Below, one piece after another: positions 9,067 through 17,671 of a DNA stretch of 64,000 nt. The position numbers and the translations under genes are program-made. The notes beneath the pieces were generated by a model that made no database searches, had not been told where the DNA came from, and was given only the letters and a program-made list of their open reading frames with translations. Source of the stretch: Candidatus Protistibacter heckmannii (GTDB taxonomy: Bacteria; Pseudomonadota; Gammaproteobacteria; Burkholderiales; Burkholderiaceae); NCBI GenBank assembly GCA_025050535.1, contig JALBVF010000001.1, positions 186,001-250,000 of the forward strand, written 5' to 3'. Position 1 is the stretch's first letter. Every line of letters starts with the position of its first letter.

Positions 9067-9897
9067 TCATGCTCGGTCGGCGACGCGCTCGCCCATGATG
9101 CCGGAGGGACGGAAGACGAGGACGGCGATAAGCACGATGAAGGTGAAGATGTCCTGGTAGTTGGAGCCGAAGATGCCGCCGAGCACGGCGGTGGTGAAGG
9201 CCTTGAGGCCGGTGATGAAGCCCATGTAGAAGTGGGCGCTGCCGTAGTTGGAGGCGATCATCACGCCGGCCAGCGCGGCGAGCGCGCCGCCGATCATGAA
9301 GGTGGCGGCGATGACGGTGTTGGGGTTAACGCCCATGAGCTGGGCAATGCGGATGTTCTCGGCCGTGGCGCGCATGGCGCGGCCAAGGCGCATGCGGCGC
9401 ACGAGCAGCAGCAGACCGGCCATGATGGCCACGGTGGTGACGATGATGGCGATTTCCTTGCCGTGATGCTGGCCTCGGTGCCGAAGAGCAGCATGGGCTT
9501 GGTGGGCAGCAGCTGGGGGAACGGCAGGGGGCTGCGCGACCAGACGATCATCGCCAGGGTCTGGAGCAGGATGGACACGCCGATAGCAGTGATCAGCGGC
9601 GCGTTGCGCAGCGGCTGGTAGGCGAAGCGCTCGATGAGCAGACTGATGAGCGCGCAGGCGGGCATGGCTCGCTGCGAGGGCGATGAGCAGGAGCAGCCAG
9701 TCGGGCAGGCCGGGCAGAAGCAGATGGATGAGGCCGATGACGGTGAGCGCGATCATCGAGCCCATCATCAGCACCTCGCCGTGGGCGAAGTTGACGATGC
9801 CGAGGATGCCGTAGACCATGGTGTAGCCCAGGGCGATTAGGGCGTAGATGCTGCCCAGCACGAGGCCGTTGACGACTTGCTGGAGCAGGATGTCCAT
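9067..9897 (-). pseudogene. livH: LivH permease with two compensating frameshifts
   Basis: The frame is open for 276 residues but not all of it is LivH. Residues up to LLLLIALAAS match the family (MDILLQQVVNGLVLGSIYAL; GILGIVNFAHGEVLMMG). The stretch from about 9664 to 9470 is Arg/His-rich nonsense, while the true LivH sequence (LISLLIERFAYQPLRNAPLI, TAIGVSILLQTLAM) lies in another frame. The correct frame returns at KEIAIIVTTVAIM and runs to the normal end, including ATAENIRIAQLMGVNPN. Two opposite-phase indels therefore replace about 65 residues covering membrane spans. An automatic annotation could wrongly call it intact. Confidence 0.85.
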
Positions 9898-9925
9898 GAA
9901 CTGGCGGAGAGACTTGCTGAAGCTC

Positions 9926-9966
9926 GGGGAGCGGGCCGGCGGCGAGGGAGGAGCGGCCCGCTCCCC
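9926..9966 (-). promoter_or_regulatory. Long hairpin between livK and livH
   Basis: A perfect 12-base inverted repeat (GGGGAGCGGGCC at 9926-9937 and GGCCCGCTCCCC at 9955-9966) with a 17-base loop lies just after the livK stop (9971) and before livH (9897). There is no T-run. Such intercistronic hairpins usually protect the binding-protein message from 3' decay and reduce expression of the downstream permease genes. Confidence 0.6.
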
Positions 9967-9970
9967 GGTG

Positions 9971-11158
9971 TTACATGCGGACGATGTCGAGCACCGACTT
10001 CTTGCTGTCCTTGTAGTCGTAGAGGGTCACCACGCCCTGCTTGAGGTCGCCCTTCTGATCGAAGGCGACGTCGCCGATCACACCCTTATAGTTGGTGTTA
10101 TGCATTTCCTGCAGGATCTTGGCGGGCTCGACGGAGTTGGCGCGCTTCATGGCTTCGACGATGACCATGGCGGCGTCGTAGCAGAAGGGCGCGTAGATCT
10201 GCACGGGGGACTTGAAGCGCTCTTCGTAGCGTTTCTGGAAGTCGGCGCCCTTCTCCATCTTGGCCAGCGCCAGGCCGGCTTCGGAGCAGACCACGTTCAG
10301 GGTGGCGTCGCCCGCGAGCTTGGGCATCTGCTCAGTGCACATGCCGTCGCCGCCGACGATCTTGGCGGCGATACCCAGTTCCTTGGCCTGCTTGGCGAAG
10401 GGGCCGCCGGTGGCGTCCATGCCGCCGTACATGATCACGTCGGGCTTCTTTCCCTTGATGGAGGTGAGAATGGCCTTGAAGTCGGTGGCCTTGTCGTTGC
10501 TGGCCTCGCGCGCGACGACGGTGCCGCCGCCGGCCTTGACGGTCTTCTCGAATTCGTCGGCCAGGCCCTTGCCGTACTGGGTGGCGTCGTCGACGATGGC
10601 GAAGGTCTTGGCCTTGAGGCTCTTCATCACGTAGGTGGCGAGCGCCGGGCCTTGCTGGGCGTCGGTGGCGACCACGCGGTAGGTGGTCTTGAAGCCTTGC
10701 TTGGTGTAATCGGGGTTGGTGGAGGAGGGCGAGACTTGCACGATGCCGGCGTCGCTGTAGATCTTGGAGGCTGGAATCGACACGCCGGAGTTCATGTGGC
10801 CAACGACGGCCACGACTTTTGCGTCCACCAGTTTCTGCGCGACCGCGGTGCCGGTCTTGGGATCGGCCGCGTCGTCTTCGGAGACCAGTTCGAGCTTCAC
10901 TTTCTTGCCGCCGATTTCCAGGCCGGCCTTGTTCACTTCCTCGATCGCGAGGCGGGTGCCGTTCTCGTTGTCCTTGCCCAGGTACGCCTGGTTGCCGATC
11001 ATCGGCGCGGCGTGGCCGATCTTGACCGCGAGCACGTCGCCAGCGGGCGCTGCGTCGGCCTTCTTGTCTTCCGGTTTGGGGCTGCAGCCGGCAGCGAGCA
11101 GCATGACGGCGAGTAGGGTGGAAGCGGCGAAGGCGGCTCGAATCGAAGGGGAACGCAT
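9971..11158 (-). CDS. livK: Branched-chain amino-acid ABC transporter substrate-binding lipoprotein
   Basis: A 395-residue periplasmic binding protein of the leucine-binding family (type I fold). The N-terminus MRSPSIRAAFAASTLLAVML...LAAGC is a lipoprotein signal with a lipobox Cys near residue 23. VKIGHAAPMIGNQAYLGKDN and VGHMNSGVSIPASKIYSDAG are typical ligand-site segments. I chose the ATG at 11158, preceded by GGAGAG; longer in-frame starts lack a ribosome site. It heads the livKHMGF operon and is uninterrupted although all four membrane and ATPase partners are broken. It may therefore be an orphan receptor, or serve another importer. IS-A copy 1 sits about 140 bases upstream. Confidence 0.9.
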   Translation of the reverse strand: MRSPSIRAAFAASTLLAVMLLAAGCSPKPEDKKADAAPAGDVLAVKIGHAAPMIGNQAYLGKDNENGTRLAIEEVNKAGLEIGGKKVKLELVSEDDAADPKTGTAVAQKLVDAKVVAVVGHMNSGVSIPASKIYSDAGIVQVSPSSTNPDYTKQGFKTTYRVVATDAQQGPALATYVMKSLKAKTFAIVDDATQYGKGLADEFEKTVKAGGGTVVAREASNDKATDFKAILTSIKGKKPDVIMYGGMDATGGPFAKQAKELGIAAKIVGGDGMCTEQMPKLAGDATLNVVCSEAGLALAKMEKGADFQKRYEERFKSPVQIYAPFCYDAAMVIVEAMKRANSVEPAKILQEMHNTNYKGVIGDVAFDQKGDLKQGVVTLYDYKDSKKSVLDIVRM

Positions 11159-11300
11159 ATGCTCTCCGGACGAAATAATTGTTGTAGGCGGCTCGGTCGC
11201 GGATGCGCGCCTCAGGCGGGCACCGGCCGAAAACCGCGAAAATTGTAACCCAAGGGTTCTCGACGCCGACGCTTCCGACACGGGTTTTACGTCTGCTGAT

Positions 11301-12419
11301 TATTGATCCGGCATTTAAACAATGAACTCAAGCAGCATACCGAACCGGCGCGTGTTCGAAGTAGCTCTTGACGCGCTCGGGCTGTCGCTAAACGCTGAGC
11401 AGATGCTGGCGCGTGGCCTTCACCAGTTGCAGCTTCGAGCGAGTTGGAGCGAGTTTGGTGCCGACCTGCTTCAGGTCGGCATTGGCCATTTCGTTGGGGC
11501 TCAGTTCGGGGCTGTAGCTGGGCAAGTAGAAGACTTCGATCTCGTGCTTGTGCTCGGCCTGCCAGGCCTTCACGGGCTTGCTGTGGTGCACACGCAGGTT
11601 GTCCAGGATCAAGTAGATCTTTCGGCCGGCATCCTTGACCAGCCGGCGCAGGAAGTCGATCAGGATGTCGGCGCTCAACGCTCCGTCGAAGGCCTGCCAG
11701 CGCATCTGGCCCTTGTTGGTGACGGTGGAGATCACCGACAAGCCGTGGCGCTTGTTGTTCACGCGAATCACGGGCGTCTGGCCTTGCGGGGCGTAGCTGT
11801 GCCCGCGCACGTCGTCGCGGCGCACGCCGGTCTCGTCGCCCCAGTGAATTTCGGCCCCCTCAGCCTTGGCGCAGGCGGCGATCACCGGGTAGTCCTCGTC
11901 GAGCCACTTTTTCACCGCCGCCGGCGACTGCTCGTAGGCCTTCTTCATGGGCTTTTGCGGCGTGAAGCCCCAACGCTCCAGATACAGGCCCATCGTGCGA
12001 ACGGCCAGCTTGATGCCGTATCGGTTAAGGATCAACTCGGCAACTGCCTGGCGGCTCCACAGCGCATAGATCATCTTCAACTGGTCGGGCGTGCGGTCGC
12101 GGATCAGCCGCTGAACCTCGCGCTCCTGCTCCGCCGTCAGCGTTCTGCCCGTACCCTGCGGGCGCCCGGGGCGCTCAACGTCGAGGGCCTTCCACCCGCC
12201 CGCGCGATACGCCTTCACCGCCGCAATGAGCGTCGTGCGCGACATCTCGCATTGCGCCGCCGTGTCCTTCAGGCTCACGCCATCCAGCCGCATTTTCACC
12301 GCACGTCGACGCCGTTCGTTCAGGGCGGCTACCGGCAGCGTTCTCGAGTCGATTTTGTCCATGCAACATGCAGACTCTATATCACTCAATAAGTTCAATG
12401 TTTAAGTGCCGGATCAATA
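11301..12419 (-). mobile_element. IS-A copy 1 (IS630-type), complete element
   Basis: A 1115-bp body (11303-12417) is flanked by TA on both sides, the target duplication expected of IS630/Tc1-mariner elements. Terminal inverted repeats are TTGATCCGGCATTTAAACAA at the left and TTGATCCGGCACTTAAACAT at the right (reverse complement). It carries one transposase gene on the reverse strand. Inserted between livK and the truncated sensor kinase gene. Lower GC than the surrounding chromosome. Confidence 0.9.
11388..12362 (-). CDS. IS630-type transposase of IS-A copy 1, C-terminally shortened
   Basis: A 324-residue transposase with an N-terminal helix-turn-helix (GVSLKDTAAQCEMSRTTLIA), a winged-helix region (LKMIYALWSRQAVAELI) and a DDE catalytic core: D in EIHWGDETG, D in KIYLILDNLRVHH, E in LPSYSPELSPNE. 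The start MDKIDSRTLP at 12362 matches the homologous IS copies. A TAG ends the frame after RQHLLSV, yet the same frame continues beyond it with RQPERVKSYFEHAPVRYAA, clearly homologous to the last residues of the IS-B transposase. About 20 residues are thus cut off, leaving all three catalytic acids. The same stop occurs in copy 2. Confidence 0.9.
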   Translation of the reverse strand: MDKIDSRTLPVAALNERRRRAVKMRLDGVSLKDTAAQCEMSRTTLIAAVKAYRAGGWKALDVERPGRPQGTGRTLTAEQEREVQRLIRDRTPDQLKMIYALWSRQAVAELILNRYGIKLAVRTMGLYLERWGFTPQKPMKKAYEQSPAAVKKWLDEDYPVIAACAKAEGAEIHWGDETGVRRDDVRGHSYAPQGQTPVIRVNNKRHGLSVISTVTNKGQMRWQAFDGALSADILIDFLRRLVKDAGRKIYLILDNLRVHHSKPVKAWQAEHKHEIEVFYLPSYSPELSPNEMANADLKQVGTKLAPTRSKLQLVKATRQHLLSV

Positions 12420-12440
12420 TTTTTTTCATTTTTTATTTTT

Positions 12441-13556
12441 TCAGCTAGCCCTGTTGCCCAGGACGAAGAAGGTCGCCACCTGGCCCAGCTTGGATTCGGC
12501 CAAGACGCGGCCGCCGTGGCGGGAAATGATGCGCTGCACCGTGGCCAGGCCGACGCCCGAACCGGGGAAATCGGTCACCGCGTGGAGGCGCTGGAAGGTG
12601 CCGAACAGCTTGTCGGAATAGGCCATGTCGAAGCCCGCGCCGTCGTCCTTGATGAAATAGACGGTCTGGCGGTCGGGACCGGCCAGGGAGCACATGCTGA
12701 TATGCGCCACCGGCAGCTTGGAGGTGAATTTCCAGGCGTTGCCGATCAGGTTCTTCAGCACCAGCACGAGCAGCCGCTGATCGCCACGCACCACGAGCGG
12801 CTCCTGGAGGTCGACCTCGACCTGGCGCTGCGGGTCGAGGTTGCGTCAATCCTCGATCACGCGCGCCAGGGAAAGCAGGTCTTCGATCAGCTGCGCCATC
12901 TCGATGGTGCGAGCGCGCACCCGGTCGAGATAGCTGCGGCTCTCGGGGTCCATCTTGTCGCCGTATTTCTGCAGCACCGCGCGGCTGAAGCCGTCGATCA
13001 CCGCCAGCGGCGAGCGCAGGTCGTGCGACACGGAATAGGAGAATGCCTCGAGTTCGCGGTTCGAGAGCCGTAGCGCCTCCTCGGTGTTCTTCAGCTCGGA
13101 GACCTCCGCGTCCACGCCCACCCAGTAGATGACCTTGCCTTGGCGGTCGAACACCGGCGAGCCGGCGTAGCGCATGGTGTGATAGGTGCCGTCGCGCGAG
13201 AGGAAGCGCCGCTCGCCTTCGTATCCAGACGTCGGCATAGCGCGGTGAATTGATGCTGGGCAGGCTGGCAAGCAGCCGCGGCACGTCCTCGGCTGGACGC
13301 ACGTCGGTGATCTTCAGCTTGAGGAATTCCTCGCGGGTTTAGCCGTACTGGCGGCAGGCCGCGTCGTTCACCGCGAGAAAGTCCAGGGCCTCGTCGTCGT
13401 AGACCCACATCGGCAGCGGATTCTCCTGGAACAGCGCGCGGTAGCGGCCCTGGTTCTTCAGCAGCGCCAGCTCCGCGAGCTTGCGCTCGGTGATGTCGCG
13501 CTGCACCGAGATCCAGTGGGTGCGCTGGCCGGTCTCGTCGGAAAGCGGCACGAATT
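12441..13556 (-). pseudogene. PAS-domain sensor histidine kinase, 5'-truncated with several lesions
   Basis: Reading 5' to 3' on the reverse strand: the tail of one PAS/PAC domain (SVQRDITERKLAELALL), a second PAS (RYRALFQENPLPMWVYDDEA), a TAA near 13340, PAC (YWVGVDAEVSEL), a HisKA dimerisation helix with the phospho-acceptor His (AFSYSVSHDLRSPLAVIDGF), a TGA near 12846, then the HATPase domain with N box (LKNLIGNAWKF), G1 (DDGAGFDM) and G2 (GSGVGLATV). A frameshift lies near 13230. The 5' part is cut off at 13556 where an IS-B fragment begins. It was a membrane or cytoplasmic environmental sensor; it is dead now, with no response regulator nearby. Confidence 0.85.
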
Positions 13557-14253
13557 GAATTGGCATGGAAAAAGAAAACGCTCGATACCAGAAACTGGAG
13601 CAGCTGCACGAGAGGCGAAAGCAGGTCGTGAGGTTGCATCGGAAGGGATACGGAGTCATGGCCATCGTGGAGTTGACGGGGCTGAGTTACCCGGCGGCTC
13701 GACTGGCCATTGATCTATATGAAGAAGGGAGCGCGGCGGCCCTGAAGCCGCACCCACAAGCTCGTACGCCAGGAGACGGAAGACGGCTGAATGCGGATCA
13801 AGAAGAAGCAATCCGTCGCACGATCTGCGACAAACGTCCAGAGCAGTTGAAGATGGAATCTGCGCTCTGGACGCGAGGCGCGGTCATGCTGTTCATCGAA
13901 CAGGAATACGCGTTCAGACTCTCAATACGTGCGGTCGGAGACTACCTCAAGCGCTGGGGTTTCACGCCGAAAAAGCCGATCAAGCGCGCTTACGAACAGC
14001 GACCGGAGTCTGTCAAGCAGTGGATCGATCAGGAGTATCTGGCCATCGAGAAGCGTGCCAAGGCCGAAGGTAGCGAGATTCACTGGGGTGACGAAACCGC
14101 GTTGGTGAATACGGATGTTCGGGGCCGCAGTTATGCTCCCAAAGGGCAAGCCCCGGTCACGATGGCGGTTAGAGATACGCGACAGAAGCTGTCGATGATT
14201 TCCACAGTGACCAATCAGGGCAAGGCAAGCTGGATGATCATCGATGGTGCCTT
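13557..14253 (+). mobile_element. IS-B copy 1 fragment (both ends missing), interrupted by IS-A copy 2
   Basis: Near-identical to IS-B copy 2 from GAATTGGCATGG onward, encoding the first 228 or so residues of the transposase (ORF from ATG 13565). The left 54 or so bases of the element, including its terminal repeat, are absent: sensor-kinase sequence joins directly. On the right it stops at CCTTTA, where IS-A copy 2 is inserted. The rest of IS-B is not present beyond IS-A copy 2, so the insertion was followed by a deletion or rearrangement. Confidence 0.85.
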
Positions 14254-15370
14254 TATTGATCAGGCATTGAAACATTGAACTTATTGAGTGATATAGAGTC
14301 TGCTGTTACATGGAAAAAATCGACTCGAGAACGCTGCCGGTAGCCGCCCTGAACGAACGGCGTCGACGTGCGGTGAAAATGCGGCTGGATGGCGTGAGCC
14401 TGAAGGACACGGCGGCGCAATGCGAGATGTCGCGCACGACGCTCATTGCGGCGGTGAAGGCGTATCGCGCGGGCGGGTGGAAGGCCCTCGACGTTGAGCG
14501 CCCCGGGCGCCCGCAGGGTACGGGCAGAACGCTGACGGCGGAGCAGGAGCGCGAGGTTCAGCGGCTGATCCGCGACCGCACGCCCGACCAGTTGAAGATG
14601 ATCTACGCGCTGTGGAGCCGCCAGGCAGTGGCCGAGTTGATCCTTAACCGATAGGCATCAAGCTGGCCGTTCGCACGATGGGCCTGTATCTGGAGCGTTG
14701 GGGCTTCACGCCGCAAAAGCCCATGAAGAAGGCCTACGAGCAGTCGCCGGCGGCGGTGAAAAAGTGGCTCGACGAGGACTACCCGGTGATCGCCGCCTGC
14801 GCCAAGGCTGAGGGGGCCGAAATTCACTGGGGCGACGAGACCGGCGTGCGCCGCGACGACGTGCGCGGGCACAGCTACGCCCCGCAAGGCCAGACGCCCG
14901 TGATTCGCGTGAACAACAAGCGCCACGGCTTGTCGGTGATCTCCACCGTCACCAACAAGGGCCAGATGCGCTGGCAGGCCTTCGACGGAGCGTTGAGCGC
15001 CGACATCCTGATCGACTTCCTGCGCCGGCTGGTCAAGGATGCCGGCCGAAAGATCTACCTGATCCTGGACAACCTGCGTGTGCACCACAGCAAGCCCGTG
15101 AAGGCCTGGCAGGCCGAGCACAAGCACGAGATCGAAGTCTTCTACTTGCCCAGCTACAGCCCCGAACTGAGCCCCAACGAAATGGCCAATGCCGACCTGA
15201 AGCAGGTCGGCACCAAACTCGCTCCAACTCGCTCGAAGCTGCAACTGGTGAAGGCCACGCGCCAGCATCTGCTCAGCGTTTAGCGACAGCCCGAGCGCGT
15301 CAAGAGCTACTTCGAACACGCGCCGGTTCGGTATGCTGCTTGAGTTCATTGCTTCAATGCTGGATCAATA
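14254..15370 (+). mobile_element. IS-A copy 2 (IS630-type), complete ends, inside IS-B
   Basis: Flanked by TA (14254-14255 and 15369-15370), with terminal repeats TTGATCAGGCATTGAAACAT at the left and GCTTCAATGCTGGATCAA at the right. It is inserted in the sequence CTTTA of IS-B. Expected IS-B sequence (TAACCACG...) does not follow the right end; instead unrelated DNA (ATGCACAAG...) does, so one flank has been replaced. Confidence 0.88.
14310..15283 (+). pseudogene. IS630-type transposase of IS-A copy 2, frameshifted
   Basis: Nearly identical to the copy 1 transposase. A one-base deletion converts the copy 1 sequence CCGATACGGC to CCGATAGGC at about 14650, causing a frameshift and TAG at 14652-14654. 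The catalytic half then reads open from about 14678 to 15283. It carries the same premature TAG before the terminal 20 or so residues as copy 1. This copy cannot make active transposase alone. Confidence 0.88.
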
Positions 15371-15445
15371 ATGCACAAGAAAACCATTACGAGATTTACC
15401 CGCCCGGCCGCATGTTTCCTTGCTTGAAAGCCGTTTTCCGGAGTG

Positions 15446-15496
15446 CTTCGGCCGGTTTGGCCGAAGGAGCCGCGGACCCGGCTGCGCACCGGGTCC
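15446..15496. terminator. Two consecutive stem-loops downstream of gpmA
   Basis: CTTCGGCC-GGTTT-GGCCGAAG (15446-15466) and GGACCCGG-CTGCGCA-CCGGGTCC (15474-15496) are perfect 8-bp stems lying 19 to 69 bases after the gpmA stop. Neither has a T-run, so they may stabilise the 3' end or mark a Rho-dependent region. Between IS-A copy 2 and here (15371-15445) I see nothing recognisable. Confidence 0.5.
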
Positions 15497-15514
15497 GGAC
15501 CGCGCCGCTCCCGT

Positions 15515-16261
15515 TCAGCTCGCCTTGCCCTGGCTGGCCACGGTGGCCTGCGCCGCGGCGATGGCGGCGGCGTCGCCCAGATAGGTCTTGCCCTGGGGCT
15601 TGAGATCGGCGTCCAGGTCGTAGACCAGGGGCGTGCCGTTGGGGATGTTCACGCCGACGATGTCATCGTCGGAGATTCCCTCAAGGTACTTCACCAGCGC
15701 GCGGATGCTGTTGCCGTGGGCAACGATGACGATCTTCTTGCCTGCCTTGAGCGCGGGCGCGATGGACTCGTTCCACAGCGGCAGCACGCGCGCCACGGTG
15801 TCCTTGAGGCATTCCGTCAGGGGGATCTCCTCGCGCTTGAGTTTGGCGTAGCGCGGGTCGGCGAAGGAGGCGCGGGGGTCGTTGGCGGTCAGTGCGGGCG
15901 GTGGCGTGTCGTAGGAGCGGCGCCAGATCAGCACCTGCTTTTCGCCGTACTTGGTGGCGGTCTCGGCCTTGTTCAGGCCGGCCAGGGCGCCGTAGTGGCG
16001 CTCGTTCAGGCGCCAGGTGTGGACCACGGGGATCCACATCAGGTCCATTTCGTCCTGCATGTGCCAGAGCGTGCGCACCGCGCGTTTGAGCACTGAGGTG
16101 TAGGCCATGTCGAAGGTAAAGCCGGCCTCGCGCAGGAGGCGGCCGGATTCCTTGGCCTGGGCCACGCCGGTGTCGGTCAGATCGACGTCCACCCAGCCGG
16201 TGAAGCGGTTTTCCAGATTCCAGGTGGATTCGCCGTGGCGGATAAGTAGGAGTTTAGTCAC
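15515..16261 (-). CDS. gpmA: 2,3-bisphosphoglycerate-dependent phosphoglycerate mutase
   Basis: A 248-residue cytosolic glycolytic enzyme interconverting 3- and 2-phosphoglycerate. The N-terminal [20 protein letters not shown] holds the phospho-accepting His11 (RHGE), the [16 protein letters not shown] segment the active-site Glu and the substrate-binding residues, and [18 protein letters not shown] the second catalytic His. Full-length and uninterrupted. Monocistronic on the reverse strand, divergent from the rhodanese-grxC-secB-gpsA operon, with a 143-base shared upstream region. Confidence 0.95.
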   Translation of the reverse strand: MTKLLLIRHGESTWNLENRFTGWVDVDLTDTGVAQAKESGRLLREAGFTFDMAYTSVLKRAVRTLWHMQDEMDLMWIPVVHTWRLNERHYGALAGLNKAETATKYGEKQVLIWRRSYDTPPPALTANDPRASFADPRYAKLKREEIPLTECLKDTVARVLPLWNESIAPALKAGKKIVIVAHGNSIRALVKYLEGISDDDIVGVNIPNGTPLVYDLDADLKPQGKTYLGDAAAIAAAQATVASQGKAS

Positions 16262-16346
16262 GATGGCACGCTAAATAAAAATGAAAATGCGGATATTTCC
16301 CCGAAAGCCCCCCAAATAGGGTCAAGCGGGTAACAGCCGGCTATTT

Positions 16347-16352
16347 TATAAT
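16347..16352 (+). promoter_or_regulatory. Candidate -10 box (TATAAT) for the rhodanese-secB operon
   Basis: A consensus TATAAT sits 58 bases before the GTG start at 16405 inside the gpmA/rhodanese divergent region. No good -35 hexamer is evident at 16-18 bp upstream, so the call rests on the -10 and position only. Confidence 0.4.
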
Positions 16353-16404
16353 GAGCGCCTTTTTCGGCAACCGCCATTTGCGCTAACTTACCTGCAAGGC
16401 CCCT

Positions 16405-16842
16405 GTGAGCTTCTTTCTCGAACCTACCAACCTGATCCTGATCGCCCTGGCCGTGGTGTCCGGCGCGCTGCTGGCCTGGCCCAGCCTGAACAAGACCAAA
16501 TCGGGCGTGAACGCCACCGCGGCCACGCAGATGATCAACCGCCGCCATGCCGTGGTGATCGACATCCGCGCCGCCGAGGACTTCGCCGCCGGCCATCTGC
16601 CCAACGCCAGCCACGTGCCCGCCGACGACCTCGAGCAGCAGGCCGGCAGCGTCGCCAAGGACAAGGCTGCGCCGGTGATCGTCGTCTGCCAGACCGGCAC
16701 GCGCTCGGGCGGCGCCCTGCGCAGTCTGAAGAAGGCCGGCTATGCCGAGGTCTACGCGCTCGATGGCGGCCTCTCCGCCTGGCAGCAGGCCGGCATGCCC
16801 GTGGTCAAGGACGCGGCCAACCTGAAGGCCGTGCGGAGCTGA
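16405..16842 (+). CDS. Membrane-anchored rhodanese-like domain protein
   Basis: A 145-residue protein with one N-terminal membrane anchor (LILIALAVVSGALLAWPSL) followed by a single rhodanese domain: VVIDIRAAEDFAAGHLPNAS, then the active-site loop VVCQTGTRSGGAL with the catalytic Cys, and YALDGGLSAWQQAGMPV at the end. Rhodaneses move sulfane sulfur; the physiological acceptor is unknown. It starts with GTG at 16405. It heads a tight operon with grxC (3-base gap), secB and gpsA, an arrangement common in Betaproteobacteria that links redox and protein export genes. Confidence 0.88.
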   Translation: MSFFLEPTNLILIALAVVSGALLAWPSLNKTKSGVNATAATQMINRRHAVVIDIRAAEDFAAGHLPNASHVPADDLEQQAGSVAKDKAAPVIVVCQTGTRSGGALRSLKKAGYAEVYALDGGLSAWQQAGMPVVKDAANLKAVRS

Positions 16843-16844
16843 GG

Positions 16845-17099
16845 ATGGCCAAGGTCCTCATGTACAGTACCCGCGTCTGCCCGTTCTGCGTGCGAGCGGA
16901 GCGGCTGCTGGTGTCTAAGGGCGTGGAAGTGGAAAAGATCCTGGTGGACCAGAATCCCGCACGCCGCGACGAGATGACCCAGCTTACCGGACGGCGCACC
17001 GTGCCCCAGATCTTCATTGGCGACAAACACGTTGGCGGCTGTGACGATTTGTACGCGCTGGACAGCGCCGGCGGGTTGGCCCCCCTGCTTGCGGCATAA
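16845..17099 (+). CDS. grxC: Glutaredoxin 3
   Basis: An 84-residue cytosolic dithiol glutaredoxin. The active site is CPFC (residues 12-15) in [15 protein letters not shown], a variant of the usual CPYC. The [20 protein letters not shown] segment supplies the cis-Pro and the glutathione-binding GG-D motif. It reduces disulfides and mixed glutathione adducts using GSH. Length is normal. It lies between the rhodanese gene and secB in one transcription unit. Confidence 0.92.
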   Translation: MAKVLMYSTRVCPFCVRAERLLVSKGVEVEKILVDQNPARRDEMTQLTGRRTVPQIFIGDKHVGGCDDLYALDSAGGLAPLLAA

Positions 17100-17142
17100 T
17101 GGCGGACTGATTTTCTCCCGTCTTTTTTCAGAGCACGCCGAC

Positions 17143-17622
17143 ATGTCCGATTCGCCCTCAGCAAGCAACGACAACCAGCCCCTTTTCAATATCGAGCGGG
17201 TTTATCTCAAGGATATTTCTCTCGAAGAGCCGAATTCCCCGGCGATTTTCCTGGAAACCGAAGCGCCCTCGATGGAAATCGAGGTGAACGTCGGCGCGTC
17301 GCAGCTCCAGGCCGACGTGTTCGAAGTGGCCGTCACCGCCACCGTCACCACCAAGATCAAGGACAAGGTCGCCTTCCTCGTCGAGGCGCAACAGGCCGGC
17401 ATCTTCACCGTGCGCAACATCCCCGCCGAACAGATGGGTCCGCTGCTGGGCATCGCCTGCCCGAGCATCGTCTACCCCTATCTGCGCGCCAGCATCGCCG
17501 ACCTGATCACCCGCGCTGGCTTCCCGCCGGTGCATCTGGCCGAAATCAACTTCCAGACTCTCTACGAGCAGCGTCTCCTCGAGACCCAGCAGGCCGGCGC
17601 GGCCAACGGCGCCTCCCACTGA
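17143..17622 (+). CDS. secB: Protein-export chaperone SecB
   Basis: A 159-residue cytosolic chaperone that keeps Sec substrates unfolded and delivers them to SecA. Family hallmarks are [20 protein letters not shown], the SecA-contact acidic and beta region, [20 protein letters not shown] and [17 protein letters not shown] chose ATG 17143 ([10 protein letters not shown]); the open frame extends upstream through the end of grxC but lacks a plausible site. Intact. Tetramer formation is expected from the family. Confidence 0.95.
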   Translation: MSDSPSASNDNQPLFNIERVYLKDISLEEPNSPAIFLETEAPSMEIEVNVGASQLQADVFEVAVTATVTTKIKDKVAFLVEAQQAGIFTVRNIPAEQMGPLLGIACPSIVYPYLRASIADLITRAGFPPVHLAEINFQTLYEQRLLETQQAGAANGASH

Positions 17623-17671
17623 CGCGCCAGCCCAGTCCCGGACCGGCGCGCGAATCCGTGCATCGAAGCGC

